From Chloracidobacterium sp. (GTDB lineage Bacteria; Acidobacteriota; Blastocatellia; Pyrinomonadales; Pyrinomonadaceae), in contig JADJRV010000027.1 of assembly GCA_016712045.1 (NCBI GenBank), positions 1 through 22,846 on the forward strand: a DNA stretch of 22,846 bases, in the 5' to 3' direction. The notes below the pieces were generated by a model, which saw only the letters and a list, made by a program, of their open reading frames with translations, was not told where the DNA came from and did not search any database. A program made the position numbers and the translations under genes. Shown here one piece after another: positions 10,113 to 18,758 of this stretch (positions within the stretch are counted from its first letter, which is position 1; every line of letters starts with the position of its first letter).

Positions 10113-11068
10113 CCGAAGAAAACCTAGCATTAACTTTCAAAACAACTGCAGACGATACAGGCATGCGTCTCGACGCTTATCTTGCCGATCACATCGAGGG
10201 TTGGTCGCGTTCACGTTTGCAGCGGCTGATCGAAAATGAGGACGTGCTCGTTAATGAAAAGCCGGTCAAGCCATCGTACAAACTCCGTGAAAATGACGAG
10301 ATCGAGGTCGATCTGGTCGAGGCACAGGCCGCACGGTTTGAGCCGGAAAATATACCGCTCGATATCGTTTTCGAAGACGAATTTCTCGCCGTCATCAATA
10401 AACCCGCGGGTATGGTCGTCCATCCCGGTGCGGGTGTGCAGTCCGGCACGCTCGCAAATGCGATCGCGTATCATTTTGAATTTGAGCAGACAGCGGACAC
10501 TGACGGCCGTTCGGAATTGCGAATCGGCATCGTTCACCGGCTCGACAAAGACACGTCAGGGCTGATCGTCGTCGCAAAAAATGACGAAATACACGAGGCT
10601 TTGTCTGAGCAATTTCGCTCCCGCGAGGTCTATAAATCTTACGTCGCCCTAGTGCACGGTACGCCGGATCAAAATATGGGCAAGATCGACGCTCCGATCG
10701 GCCGCAACAAACACAACCGTCTGCGGATGAAGGTCGCTACGCATGGCCGCTCGGCGTTGAGCCTGTGGAAAGTGCGGACACGTTACGCAAAATTTACCCT
10801 GCTCGATGTCGAGATCAAAACCGGCCGCACCCACCAGATCCGCGTCCACACCGCGTTTATCAATCACCCGGTCGTCGGTGACGAGATCTATAACGAGGGC
10901 CGCGACAACACGGTCGCCGACACCAATACCCGCAACGCCATCGCCTCAATGCCCAGATTTTTCCTCCACGCCGAACGGCTTTCATTTACCCATCCGAAAA
11001 CGCAGGAAAGGCTCGAATTTACGCAGCCTCTGCCGCCGGAATTGACTGGTTTTCTCGAACTCTTATAA
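10109..11068 (+). CDS. rluD: RluD-type 23S rRNA pseudouridine synthase
   Basis: This enzyme of the RluA/RluD family isomerises uridines in 23S rRNA. The chosen start is GTG 10109, whose GTGA overlaps the lgt stop; an in-frame start at 10064 would overlap lgt by 48 bases and adds no conserved sequence. The product is 319 residues. An S4 RNA-binding domain spans about 10-75 (MRLDAYLADHIEGWSRSRLQRLIENEDVLVN). The catalytic domain has INKPAGMVVHPG and the signature HRLDKDTSGL, with the catalytic Asp at residue 146. It closes with KTGRTHQIRVH and FFLHAERLSFTHP. RluD next to lspA or lgt is a recurrent bacterial gene order. RluA, RluC and RluD specificity cannot be told apart by sequence reading alone, but the S4 domain favours RluC/RluD. 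Confidence 0.92.
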   Translation: MTEENLALTFKTTADDTGMRLDAYLADHIEGWSRSRLQRLIENEDVLVNEKPVKPSYKLRENDEIEVDLVEAQAARFEPENIPLDIVFEDEFLAVINKPAGMVVHPGAGVQSGTLANAIAYHFEFEQTADTDGRSELRIGIVHRLDKDTSGLIVVAKNDEIHEALSEQFRSREVYKSYVALVHGTPDQNMGKIDAPIGRNKHNRLRMKVATHGRSALSLWKVRTRYAKFTLLDVEIKTGRTHQIRVHTAFINHPVVGDEIYNEGRDNTVADTNTRNAIASMPRFFLHAERLSFTHPKTQERLEFTQPLPPELTGFLELL

Positions 11069-11072
11069 GTTG

Positions 11073-11182
11073 CCTCCGACTTTAATCGGAGGAAAGTGAT
11101 CCTCACAGTATTATGGCTTTAGCCAAATTCGGCTAAAGCCGTAGATCTTTCTCGCCATCTAACCTCCGACTAAAGTCGGAGG
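11073..11182. repeat. Symmetric three-hairpin intergenic element
   Basis: Three perfect or near-perfect palindromes are evenly spaced. Hairpin A (11073-11092) has arms CCTCCGA and TCGGAGG. Hairpin B (11115-11140) has arms GGCTTTAGCC and GGCTAAAGCC around AAATTC. Hairpin A' (11163-11182) is hairpin A in the opposite orientation with one base changed. Both spacers are exactly 22 bases, so the 110-bp element is centred on hairpin B. It begins 4 bases after the rluD stop. It may also act as a 3'-end stabiliser, but no T-run is present. Confidence 0.7.
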
Positions 11183-11238
11183 CGATTGATCAAAACCATT
11201 TCTAGATTTGCTATGATTGTGGCGAAGTTTCTAAATTA

Positions 11239-11305
11239 GTGGTCCGGTCCGGTCCGGTCCGGTCCGGTCCGACCAGGTGGACCAGGGTGGACCAGGGTGG
11301 ACCAC
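11239..11305. repeat. (GGTCC)6 array followed by three GGACC at 10-base spacing
   Basis: Six head-to-tail GGTCC units fill 11241-11270. They are followed by GGACC at 11279, 11289 and 11299 within a 10-base unit ACCAGGGTGG. GTGGTCC (11239-11245) and GGACCAC (11299-11305) are inverted ends. Every second GGTCC unit can pair with one GGACC, with 5-by-5 internal loops between. The array ends 15 bases before the hexosaminidase ATG, so it lies in its probable 5' untranslated region or promoter. A TATGAT at 11212-11217 is a possible -10. Confidence 0.8.
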
Positions 11306-11320
11306 CCACAGCCAATAACA

Positions 11321-13608
11321 ATGAAAACCACGCTCTTCGCCGCCGCGTTTTGTCTTCTGCTTGCTTCTTTTTCGTTTGCTCAGACTGACGAGATCAATAT
11401 TATTCCGCGACCTAAGTCAATAACTCCATTTCAAGGCGAGTTTGTTGTAAGCAATAAGACAAAGCTTTTGCTAGAGAGCAATGGCGACAAAAAGTTTGCG
11501 ATTCTTTTGAATGCTTACCTTAAAAATAATGTTGGATTTACTTTGTCAACGACCAATAACTTTCGTTGCCAAGACTGTATTGCTTTTACGGAGCGAATTA
11601 TTGATCCTCCACCTTTTCCAGAGGGTGGTTATCGACTTTCGGTTAGGCAGTCCAAATTAGTAGTTCAATCCACTAACGATGCGGGAAAATTTAATGGGTT
11701 GCAGTCATTGATTCAACTAATGACGAAAGAGCCTAAAGGAAATCTGAAAGTTCGGTCGGTGTCAATCTATGATTATCCCCGTTTCCCATACCGAGGTATG
11801 CATCTCGACGTCTCGCGGCATTTTATGCCGGTGGAGTTTGTTAAGAAATACATCGATCTGATGTCTCAGTACAAGTTCAACACCTTTCACTGGCATCTGA
11901 CGGACGATCAGGGGTGGCGGATCGAGGTCAAGAAATATCCGCGCCTGACCGAGATCGGGTCGAAACGGACGGAATCGCATCTTGGGCCCTACACGACGAC
12001 ATTTAAGGGTGATGGCGTGCCGGTCGAGGGGTTTTATACTCAGGATCAGATCCGAGATGTTGTCGCTTACGCCAAGGCGAGATATATCACCGTTATTCCT
12101 GAGATCGAGCTGCCGGGCCACTCTTCGGCGGCTCTTGCGGCTTATCCTCAGTTTGGCTGCAAGGCAGGCTACGACTACAAGGTCAAAATGACTTGGGGAA
12201 TTTTTACCGAAGTTTTTTGTCCGACGGATGAGACGTTCAAATTTCTCGAAGACGTACTGGACGAGACGATCAAGCTCTTTCCAGATTCTCCGTACATACA
12301 CATCGGCGGCGACGAAGTGCTCAAAACCATGTGGAAAGAATCGCCGTTCGTGCAGGAACTCAAAAAGAAAGAGGGCCTAAAAGACGAGCACGAGGTGCAG
12401 AGCTATTTTGTGCGGCGGATCGAAAAATTTATTAATTCAAAGGGAAAGAAGATCATCGGCTGGGACGAGATACTTGAGGGCGGCTTGGCGCCAAACGCGA
12501 CCGTAATGTCGTGGCGCGGTACCAAGGGCGGGATCGAGGCGGCCAAGGCAAAGCACGACGTGATAATGACGCCGACCGATTACAGCTATTTTGACTACAA
12601 CCAAGGCGACCCCGCGACCGAGCCGCTAAATATCGGCGGATACGTCACGCTCGAAAAGGTCTATAGCTTCGACCCTGTACCAAAAGAGCTGTCACCCGCC
12701 GAGGCAAAATACATCATCGGCGCCAAGCCAATATCTGGACCGAGTATCTAGAGACGCCTGCGGCGGTCGAATATATGGCTTTCCCCAGAATGCTCGCGAT
12801 GTCTGAGGTGTTGTGGTCGCAGCCGTCGAATAAAGACTACGAAGACTTCCTACGCCGTCTGCCGTCGAGCCTTATTCGGCTTGATAAGCAGAATGTGAAT
12901 TTCCGCATCCCCGAACCGCACAATTTACAAAATGTGGTTCTCGGGAGCACCGAGGGGTTTAAGATCGAGAATATTTATTCGGACATTCCCGGCGCACGCG
13001 TATTGCATACGACCGACGGCAGCGAGCCTAATGAAAAGTCGCCGCAGATCCCGGCCAAGTTTCTGATCAGCCCAAATGGCGATAAGGTGCAGACGCTAAA
13101 AACGATCGTCGTTTTGCCGTCGGGCCGCAAAAGCTCGGTGTATTCGGTCGTCTTTCTGCGTCGGCTCTGGCTAGGGCCGCAGCCCGACCCGAAAGACTCG
13201 CGTCCGGGCGTTAAGTATTCGCTCTATGTCCCAAGCAACGCCTACGGACAGGACACCGTTCCAGTCACTGGCGAGACGAAGTCCATCGGGCTCGAACAAT
13301 TTGCGAACCGGATCGACCCAAAACAGACGTGGGGCGTTTCGTTTGACGGGTACTTTAACGCTCCGGTCGATGCGATATATGAGTTTCAGATCGACTCGAC
13401 GAATGACAGGCAGCTCACGATCGACGAACAGACGCTGATCGACGAAGCCGGGACAAAAGACCGTGCGGTCACATCCACGGTCGTTCCTCTACGCGCCGGT
13501 TGGCATAAGATATCAATGCACTACGACCACCGCGAAGGCGAACCATTTTGGCGCGTCCGCTGGGCGATAAAGGGGCAAAATTGGCGGGGACTTGAGTTGG
13601 TGTATTGA
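11321..13608 (+). CDS. Secreted beta-N-acetylhexosaminidase, GH20 (one frameshift)
   Basis: It removes terminal beta-linked GlcNAc/GalNAc from glycans or chitin oligomers by substrate-assisted catalysis. The ATG at 11321 starts a clear signal peptide (MKTTLFAAAFCLLLASFSFAQ); the GTG at 11297 falls inside the repeat and is rejected. Repaired length is 762 residues. A GH20b-like N-domain spans about 22-150 (IIPRPKSITPFQGEF), followed by the GH20 barrel (YRGMHLDVSRHFMP, FHWHLTDDQGWRIE, PEIELPGHS). The catalytic Asp-Glu pair is D331-E332 in HIGGDEV, and SWRGTKGG follows. The C-terminus (about 630-760; WGVSFDGYFNAPVDAIYEF, LRAGWHKISMHY) looks like a PA14-type carbohydrate-binding domain. One G is missing at about 12727 (GCCAAGCC); restoring it gives AKANIWTEYLETPAAVEYM. 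DNA from 11400 to 11700 is distinctly AT-richer than the rest. It is followed 16 bases later by the GH92 gene. Confidence 0.93.
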
Positions 13609-13620
13609 GAGGAATTAGCC

Positions 13621-13646
13621 ACAGATGAACACAGATAAACACAGAT
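13621..13646. repeat. 10-base tandem repeat at the GH92 start
   Basis: ACAGATGAAC, ACAGATAAAC and ACAGATTTGG are three copies of a 10-base unit with the core ACAGAT. The predicted GH92 ATG (13625) is inside the first copy. This resembles one arm of a dispersed intergenic element of the type CCACAGAT..ACACAGAT; the opposite arm is not nearby. Confidence 0.65.
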
Positions 13647-16600
13647 TTGGTTTTAGGCCCTTGGTCTTTGGTTTTTGGCTTTTACTGTTCACTATTCACT
13701 GTTCACTATCCACTGTGATCGGCCAGAAGGCCGATCACGCACGGTGGGTCAATCCTTTTATCGGCACGGGCGGGCATGGGCATACGTTTCCGGGGGCGAC
13801 GATGCCGTTTGGGATGGTGCAGCTATCACCCGACACGCGTATCGATAACTGGGACGGCTCGAGCGGCTATCACTACTCCGACGACACGATATTTGGCTTT
13901 TCGCACACGCATCTAAACGGAACCGGCATTCCTGACGGTTGCGATATTTTGTTTATGCCCTATGTCGGGAAACCGGTGTTCTTTTCTAGCGACCAGCTCG
14001 TAAATGGATCAGCATCGAAGTTTTCACGTAAATGAAAACGCAGAGCCGGGCTACTATTCAGTGCAGCTTGACGATGACGGTATCCTCGCCGAGATGACGG
14101 CGACCTCTCGGGTTGGTTTGCATCGCTATCGCTTTCCCGAAAGCAGTGAAGCTCAAATCCTTCTTGATTTGAAATGGCGAGATAAGGTTTTGGATTCAGA
14201 CATCAAAGTAATAGGACAGAAACGGCTCGAAGGAACCCGTCGTTCTTCGTCGTGGGCAAAGGAACAGGCTGTTTACTTTGTTGCTGAGTTTTCCAAGCCC
14301 TTTGACCTAGCGTTTTTCAACGGAACGACAAAAGATTTCAATTTAAAGGAGCAAACTCTTTCCGGAGGGAACCTATCGCAGAAAGTATCCTTCAGATTCA
14401 CAACCTCGGCCAGCGAACAGATCCTATTAAAAGTTGCGATCTCTTTCGTATCTATCGAAGGTGCCCGCAAAAATCTCGCCGCCGAGTTGCCGGGTTGGGA
14501 TTTTGACAAGGTACGGGGGGACGCTAAAGCGGCTTGGAATAAGGAGCTTTCTAAGATAGAAGTCTCCGGCGGGAACGATGCTCAGACGACCAATTTTTAC
14601 ACGGCGCTGTATCACACGATGATCCAGCCGAATGTGTTTAATGATGGGGACGGCGGGTATCGTGGTCTCGACGGCAAAGTGCATTCTTTGCGGAGTGGGG
14701 GAGTAGAGGAGGGGAGGAGTAGGGGAGGCCGGAAGAATCCGCAGTCCGCTATCCGCGATCCGCAATCGGAGCAGTACACCGTTTTTTCGCTCTGGGACAC
14801 GTTTCGGGCGGCTCATCCGCTTTATACGATCATCGACCAGCGGCGGACGGTCGATTTTATAAACACGTTCATTCGCCAATACGAACAGGGCGGGCGGCTG
14901 CCGGTTTGGGAGCTTTGGGGCGAGGAAACCGACACGATGATTGGCTACCACGCCGTTTCGGTCATTGCGGATGCGATGGCAAAAGGCATAAAAGGATTTG
15001 ATTACGAAAAGGCTTACGCCGCCGCAAAACACTCCGCGGAGCTCGACCATTTTGGCCTAGCCGCCTACAAAAAACGCGGCTACATCTCGATGGAGGACGA
15101 GAACGAATCCGTCTCACGAACGCTCGAATACGCCTATGACGATTGGTGCATCGCTCAGATGGCAGGAATATTGGCGGCAAAAGGAGAAGATGAAATAAAG
15201 AGAACCGGCTTCGTGACAAGTTGGAATGAGAAATCAATATTCCGATACAAACAGGACACAGCCAAATTCGAACAACGGGCTCGTTATTTCGAAAATCTCT
15301 TTGACACGAAAACCGGCTTTTTCCGGCCGAAAAAGAACGGCGGTTTTGTCGAGCCTTTTGCTCCTAACGAGGTGACGTTTGGTTTTACCGAGGGCAATTC
15401 TTGGCAGTATTCGTTTTTTGTTCCGCATGATGTAGCGAGGCTTGAGGAATTGATGGGCGGGCGGGAGAAATTTGTCGCAAAGCTCGACGAGCTTTTCTCT
15501 ACAGATCAAAAACTTGCGGGCCGCGAGCAGGCTGATCTGACCGGGCTGATCGGGCAATATGCTCACGGCAACGAGCCTTCGCATCATATCGCGTATTTAT
15601 ATAACTACGCCCACCAGCCATGGAAAACGCAGAAATACCATCCGGCAGATAATGGACGAATTTTACAAGCCAACGCCGGACGGCCTGATCGGCAACGAAG
15701 ACTGCGGCCAAATGTCAGCGTGGTACATATTGTCTGCGTCCGGGTTCTATCCGGTTGCTCCGGGCGATGGCGTTTACGCGTTCGGTACGCCGCTTTTCCC
15801 GGAGATGACCTATCGGCTTGAGAATGGAAAAACATTTACTATCAAGGCAAAGAACGTCTCATCCGCAAAGAAATACATCCTCAATGCCAAGCTCAACGGA
15901 GCGCCATACAAAAAAGCATTTATCACCCACGAAGACCTGTTGCGCGGCGGCGTGCTCGAATTTGCGATGATCGATCAGCCGGTCACAACGGCGTTCACCG
16001 AGTTTCCGGTCTCGTCGATCGGTGCAGCAACGGTTGCGGTGCCTGTGATCGAGGGGAAACGTACATTTACCGACAAAACAACCGTCAGCTTATCGACGAC
16101 GCAGGACGCGGAGATAATGTACACGGTGGTCAGTCTTGTTAGGGACGCTCCCAGCCAAACCAAAAAATACACGGGGCCATTTACGATCAGTGAAAATTCT
16201 AAGGTTGAGGCATTTGCTAAGGACCTGAAAACCGGTGCGGTGAGTTTTACGACTGAGGCCAATTTAATCAAACAGCCAAACGACTGGACCGTCAAGATCA
16301 TCTCGTCGTACAGCACCCAATACACCGGCGGCGGCGATAATGCGATCGTTGACGGCATCAGGGGCACGACAAATTTTGCGAGCGGCGAATGGCAGGGTGT
16401 GCAGGGCAAAACGTATGAGGTGATCGTCGATCTGCAGCGTGAGACCGAGATAAAAGAGCTTGGGGCAAGCTTTTTGCAGGTCGCCGGGCCATGGATATGG
16501 ATGCCTGCGAATATTAAATTTGAGACATCAAACAACGGCACCGATTGGGCGCAGGTTGCTGACATCAAGACCAATGTTTCGCAAACCGAGATGACGCCGA

Positions 16601-16746
16601 CGATCAGAGAATTTCGGCAGTCGGTCAAACCTGTAAAAGCACGTTATGTGCGCCTCCGCGCTTACAATTTTGGCAAGATCCCGGCGTGGCATCCCGGAGC
16701 GGGCGGCGATCCTTGGATATTTATTGACGAGATACTGATCAACTAG
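13625..16746 (+). CDS. Secreted GH92 alpha-mannosidase with CBM-like C-terminal domains (two frameshifts)
   Basis: GH92 enzymes are calcium-dependent exo-alpha-mannosidases, mostly alpha-1,2, acting on high-mannose glycans. Repaired length is 1039 residues. A hydrophobic leader (LVFGFWLLLFTIHCSLSTVIGQ) is followed by WVNPFIGTGGHGHTFPGATMPFGMVQ, the family's N-terminal hallmark, and FGFSHTHLNGTGIPDG. Later come YTVFSLWDTFRAAHPL, WELWGEETDTMIGYHAV and YAHGNEPSHHIAYLYNYA, with the conserved acidic residues, then GLIGNEDCGQMSAWYILSA. An extra T near 14021-14024 and an extra C near 15638 account for the frame changes. Residues about 800-878 match a chitobiase C-terminal-like domain, and about 880-1038 an F5/8 type C (discoidin-like) domain. 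About 27 unusual residues between YRGLDGKVHSL and QYTVFSLWD are encoded by repeats. Its partner is the upstream hexosaminidase. Confidence 0.92.
13687..13714. repeat. Heptanucleotide tandem repeat (GTTCACT type) inside the GH92 leader
   Basis: The units GTTCACT, ATTCACT, GTTCACT and ATCCACT follow without a gap. They encode the FTIHCSLST stretch that forms the end of the GH92 signal peptide. Being 7 bases long, the unit shifts frame each copy and gives a 7-residue period in protein. Confidence 0.75.
13715..13738. repeat. Perfect 10-bp palindrome at the GH92 signal cleavage region
   Basis: GTGATCGGCC (13715-13724) and GGCCGATCAC (13729-13738) are perfect inverted copies around AGAA. It directly abuts the heptanucleotide repeat and codes for VIGQKADH, at the expected signal peptidase cleavage site. 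No T-run follows and the gene continues, so a terminator role is unlikely. Confidence 0.8.
14691..14770. repeat. In-frame repeat insert in GH92: G-rich purine tract plus ATCCGC heptamers
   Basis: The first part (14691-14730) is almost pure purine on the + strand with several GGGG runs. The second (14736-14770) is the 7-base units AATCCGC, AGTCCGC, TATCCGC, GATCCGC and AATCGGA. Together they encode SGGVEEGRSRGG and then RKNPQSAIRDPQSE, sitting between two well-conserved GH92 segments. Similar heptamer stretches are familiar as intergenic filler in environmental bacterial genomes. Confidence 0.7.
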
Positions 16747-16747
16747 C

Positions 16748-17326
16748 TCATGGTTTTTTTGTTACGGGCGTTGCGGCCGGCGTTGGGTTCGGCGGGGGTT
16801 CGATCTTCATCGTCGTGCGGATCATGTCCCAGGTTGCGGTTGCTTTTTTGACATCAGCGGCCGGACCGAGCAGCGTCATGACGACCATCCTTTCACTTAC
16901 GACTGCCGTTTGAACAAAGATGGCACCGGAAACACCATCCAGCGAAGCGCTAACGCTGACACCCTGCGAAACGACACCGCTGATCTCAGATGTCGCGGGT
17001 TTGCTCACCGGTTTGCCGCCGGCATCGGCAAACGATTTAACAGTTTGCTCGATATAGCGGTCGACGAGCACCTTTTTGGCCTCGGCCAGTTTTTCCGGCG
17101 TGTTAAGCGGAGTTTTGAATACATTGACCGTTAGCTGTACGTCCAGATCGGCTCGGCTAAAATTGAGCTGGTCAGCGTTAGCATCAACCCCCTCCGTGAT
17201 CGCCCAACCTGACGGATAATTAAACGTTAGCCCTTCGCGGGTAAACGTTTTATCTGTCTGAGCAGCGGCGGACGCGGCGGCAAGCAAAAACGTAAAAAAA
17301 ACAAATAATATAGCTTGAGATCTCAT
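16748..17326 (-). CDS. Secreted PsbP/DUF1795-like protein
   Basis: A 192-residue exported protein starts at 17326 with GAGGAG 9 bases before the ATG. A signal peptide covers about 1-23 (ILFVFFTFLLAAASAAAQ). The mature domain begins TFTREGLTFNYPSGWAITEG, the typical entry strand of PsbP/DcrB/DUF1795 proteins (a cradle-shaped beta sheet). Further strands follow: LDVQLTVNVFKTP, SGVVSQGVSVSASLDGVSGAIFVQTAVVSERMVVMTLLGPA and the helix KKATATWDMIRTTMKI. It ends in a Pro/Thr/Lys tail. In this fold the final strands and helix usually report on short-term fitness of exported beta proteins, but no enzymatic role is known and none can be read here. It converges with GH92 (1-base gap) and diverges from the DUF1501 gene across 150 bp that probably holds both promoters. 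Confidence 0.82.
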   Translation of the reverse strand: MRSQAILFVFFTFLLAAASAAAQTDKTFTREGLTFNYPSGWAITEGVDANADQLNFSRADLDVQLTVNVFKTPLNTPEKLAEAKKVLVDRYIEQTVKSFADAGGKPVSKPATSEISGVVSQGVSVSASLDGVSGAIFVQTAVVSERMVVMTLLGPAADVKKATATWDMIRTTMKIEPPPNPTPAATPVTKKP

Positions 17327-17431
17327 GGTAAAACTCCTCGTTACTTACGATGCTAAAAATATACCACTCGAACGGTGATCGGAAAAATCAAAATTAGAAA
17401 GGCCAAGAGGCAAAATGGGGCGTCTAACAAA

Positions 17432-17459
17432 TTAGCCGATATAAATGGCGTGCAATAAT
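17432..17459 (+). promoter_or_regulatory. Possible promoter of the DUF1501 gene
   Basis: TTAGCC (17432-17437) and an extended -10, TGC-AATAAT (17451-17459), are 16 bp apart. A GAGG ribosome site follows at 17464-17467, then the proposed ATG at 17477. The -35 match is weak. Confidence 0.3.
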
Positions 17460-17476
17460 TTTTGAGGTAAGCATTT

Positions 17477-18744
17477 ATGGACAGACGATATTTTTGAAAA
17501 CGAGTGGAATTGGGTTGGCGAGCTTTGGGTTGATGGCGGCGGCGCCTAAGTTTTTGCATCAGTATGCTAACGCGGCGGCGCTGACCGGCGGCTATGGCAA
17601 GAAAAAGGTGTTGGTGACGATATTTCAACGCGGAGCGGTCGATGGGCTAAATATGCTCGTGCCGCACGGCGATAGCGAATATTACAATCTGCGTCCGACG
17701 ATCGCTGTGGCAAAACCCGGCAAGACGGACGGTGCGATCAACCTTGACGGCACGTTTGGGCTAAATCCGGCGATGACGGCGTTTGAGCCGTTTTGGAAGA
17801 GCGGACAGCTTGCGGCGATCACGTCCGTCGGTTCGCCCGACAATACGCGTTCGCATTTTGATGCGCAGGATTATATGGAATCAGCCACGCCCGGCAACAA
17901 AGGAACCAAGGACGGCTGGCTCAATCGTTTGCTGCAGGCAAACGCCGCCAAGGACACTTCGCCGTTTCAGGCAGTGTCGATGACGCAGCAATTGCCGCGT
18001 GCCCTGTACGGCAAAGCGCCGTCGGTCGCGATGACAAACCTCAGTGATTTTTCGATCAAAGCCGGGCTTTACACCAGCGATATGAAGGGCGGTTTTGAGG
18101 GTATTTATCAGCAGAACGCAAAGGACACGCTTGGCGAGACAGGCAAGGAGACTTTTGAGGCGGTCAATTTCCTAAAACAGGCAAATCCGTCGCAGTACAA
18201 GCCCGAAAACGGTGCTGTCTATCCGGCGAGCGATCTGGGCCGCTCTTTGCAGCAGATCGCTCAGCTTATCAAAGCCGGCGTCGGGCTCGAGGTCGCGTTT
18301 ACCGATACGGGCAACGACATCCGCTGGGACACGCACACCAACGAAGGCGGCGGACGCGGACAGCTCGCTAATTTTTTACGCACTTTTTCACAGGCGATCG
18401 CCGCTTTTGCCACCGATCTTGGCAAACGCATGGACGACGTGATGGTGCTGACAATGTCCGAATTTGGACGCACGGCCCGCGAAAACGGCAGCCGCGGCAC
18501 CGATCACGGCCACGGCAACACGATGTTCGTGCTAGGCAACAGCGTCAAAGGCGGTAAGGTGTACGGGGATTTCCGCGGCCTCGGCCGTGACAAACTCTAC
18601 GATGGCCGCGACCTAGACGTCACCACAGATTTCCGGGATGTCTTTGCCGAGGCCGCAAATAAGCATTTGGGAGCCAAAGACCTCGCAAAGATATTCCCGA
18701 ACTACACGACAACCAAGGAAAAATTCAGAGGGTATTTGGGGTAA
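17477..18744 (+). CDS. DUF1501 family protein with Tat signal (frameshift in the signal)
   Basis: DUF1501 proteins are exported, sulfatase/alkaline-phosphatase-fold-like proteins common in Acidobacteriota and Planctomycetota, usually linked to DUF1800 partners; their reaction is unknown. The open frame starts at a TTG at 17494, but an ATG at 17477 with GAGG upstream reads MDRRYF and then stops. Adding one T to the TTTTT run at 17491-17495 joins it to LKTSGIGLASFGLMAAAPKFL, making a textbook twin-arginine signal (RRYFLK) and a 422-residue protein. Conserved features are VLVTIFQRGAVDGLNMLVPHGD, RSHFDAQDYME, the DIRWDTHTNE segment and, near the C-terminus, MSEFGRTARENGSRGTDHGHG, a likely metal-binding run of His/Asp. 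No DUF1800 gene is adjacent here. A strong terminator follows. Confidence 0.9.
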
Positions 18745-18758
18745 ACGGAACTTATCGT

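Noticed and set aside
11241..11305. CRISPR-like array
   Set aside because: Units are 5 and 10 bases, contiguous, without unique spacers; no cas genes are present.
13715..13738. Intrinsic terminator after the hexosaminidase gene
   Set aside because: No T-run follows, and the palindrome lies within the open frame leading into conserved GH92 sequence.
15975..16628. 217-residue minus-strand open frame over the GH92 C-terminal domains
   Set aside because: The opposite frame carries clear discoidin-like sequence with family features; the minus frame has none.
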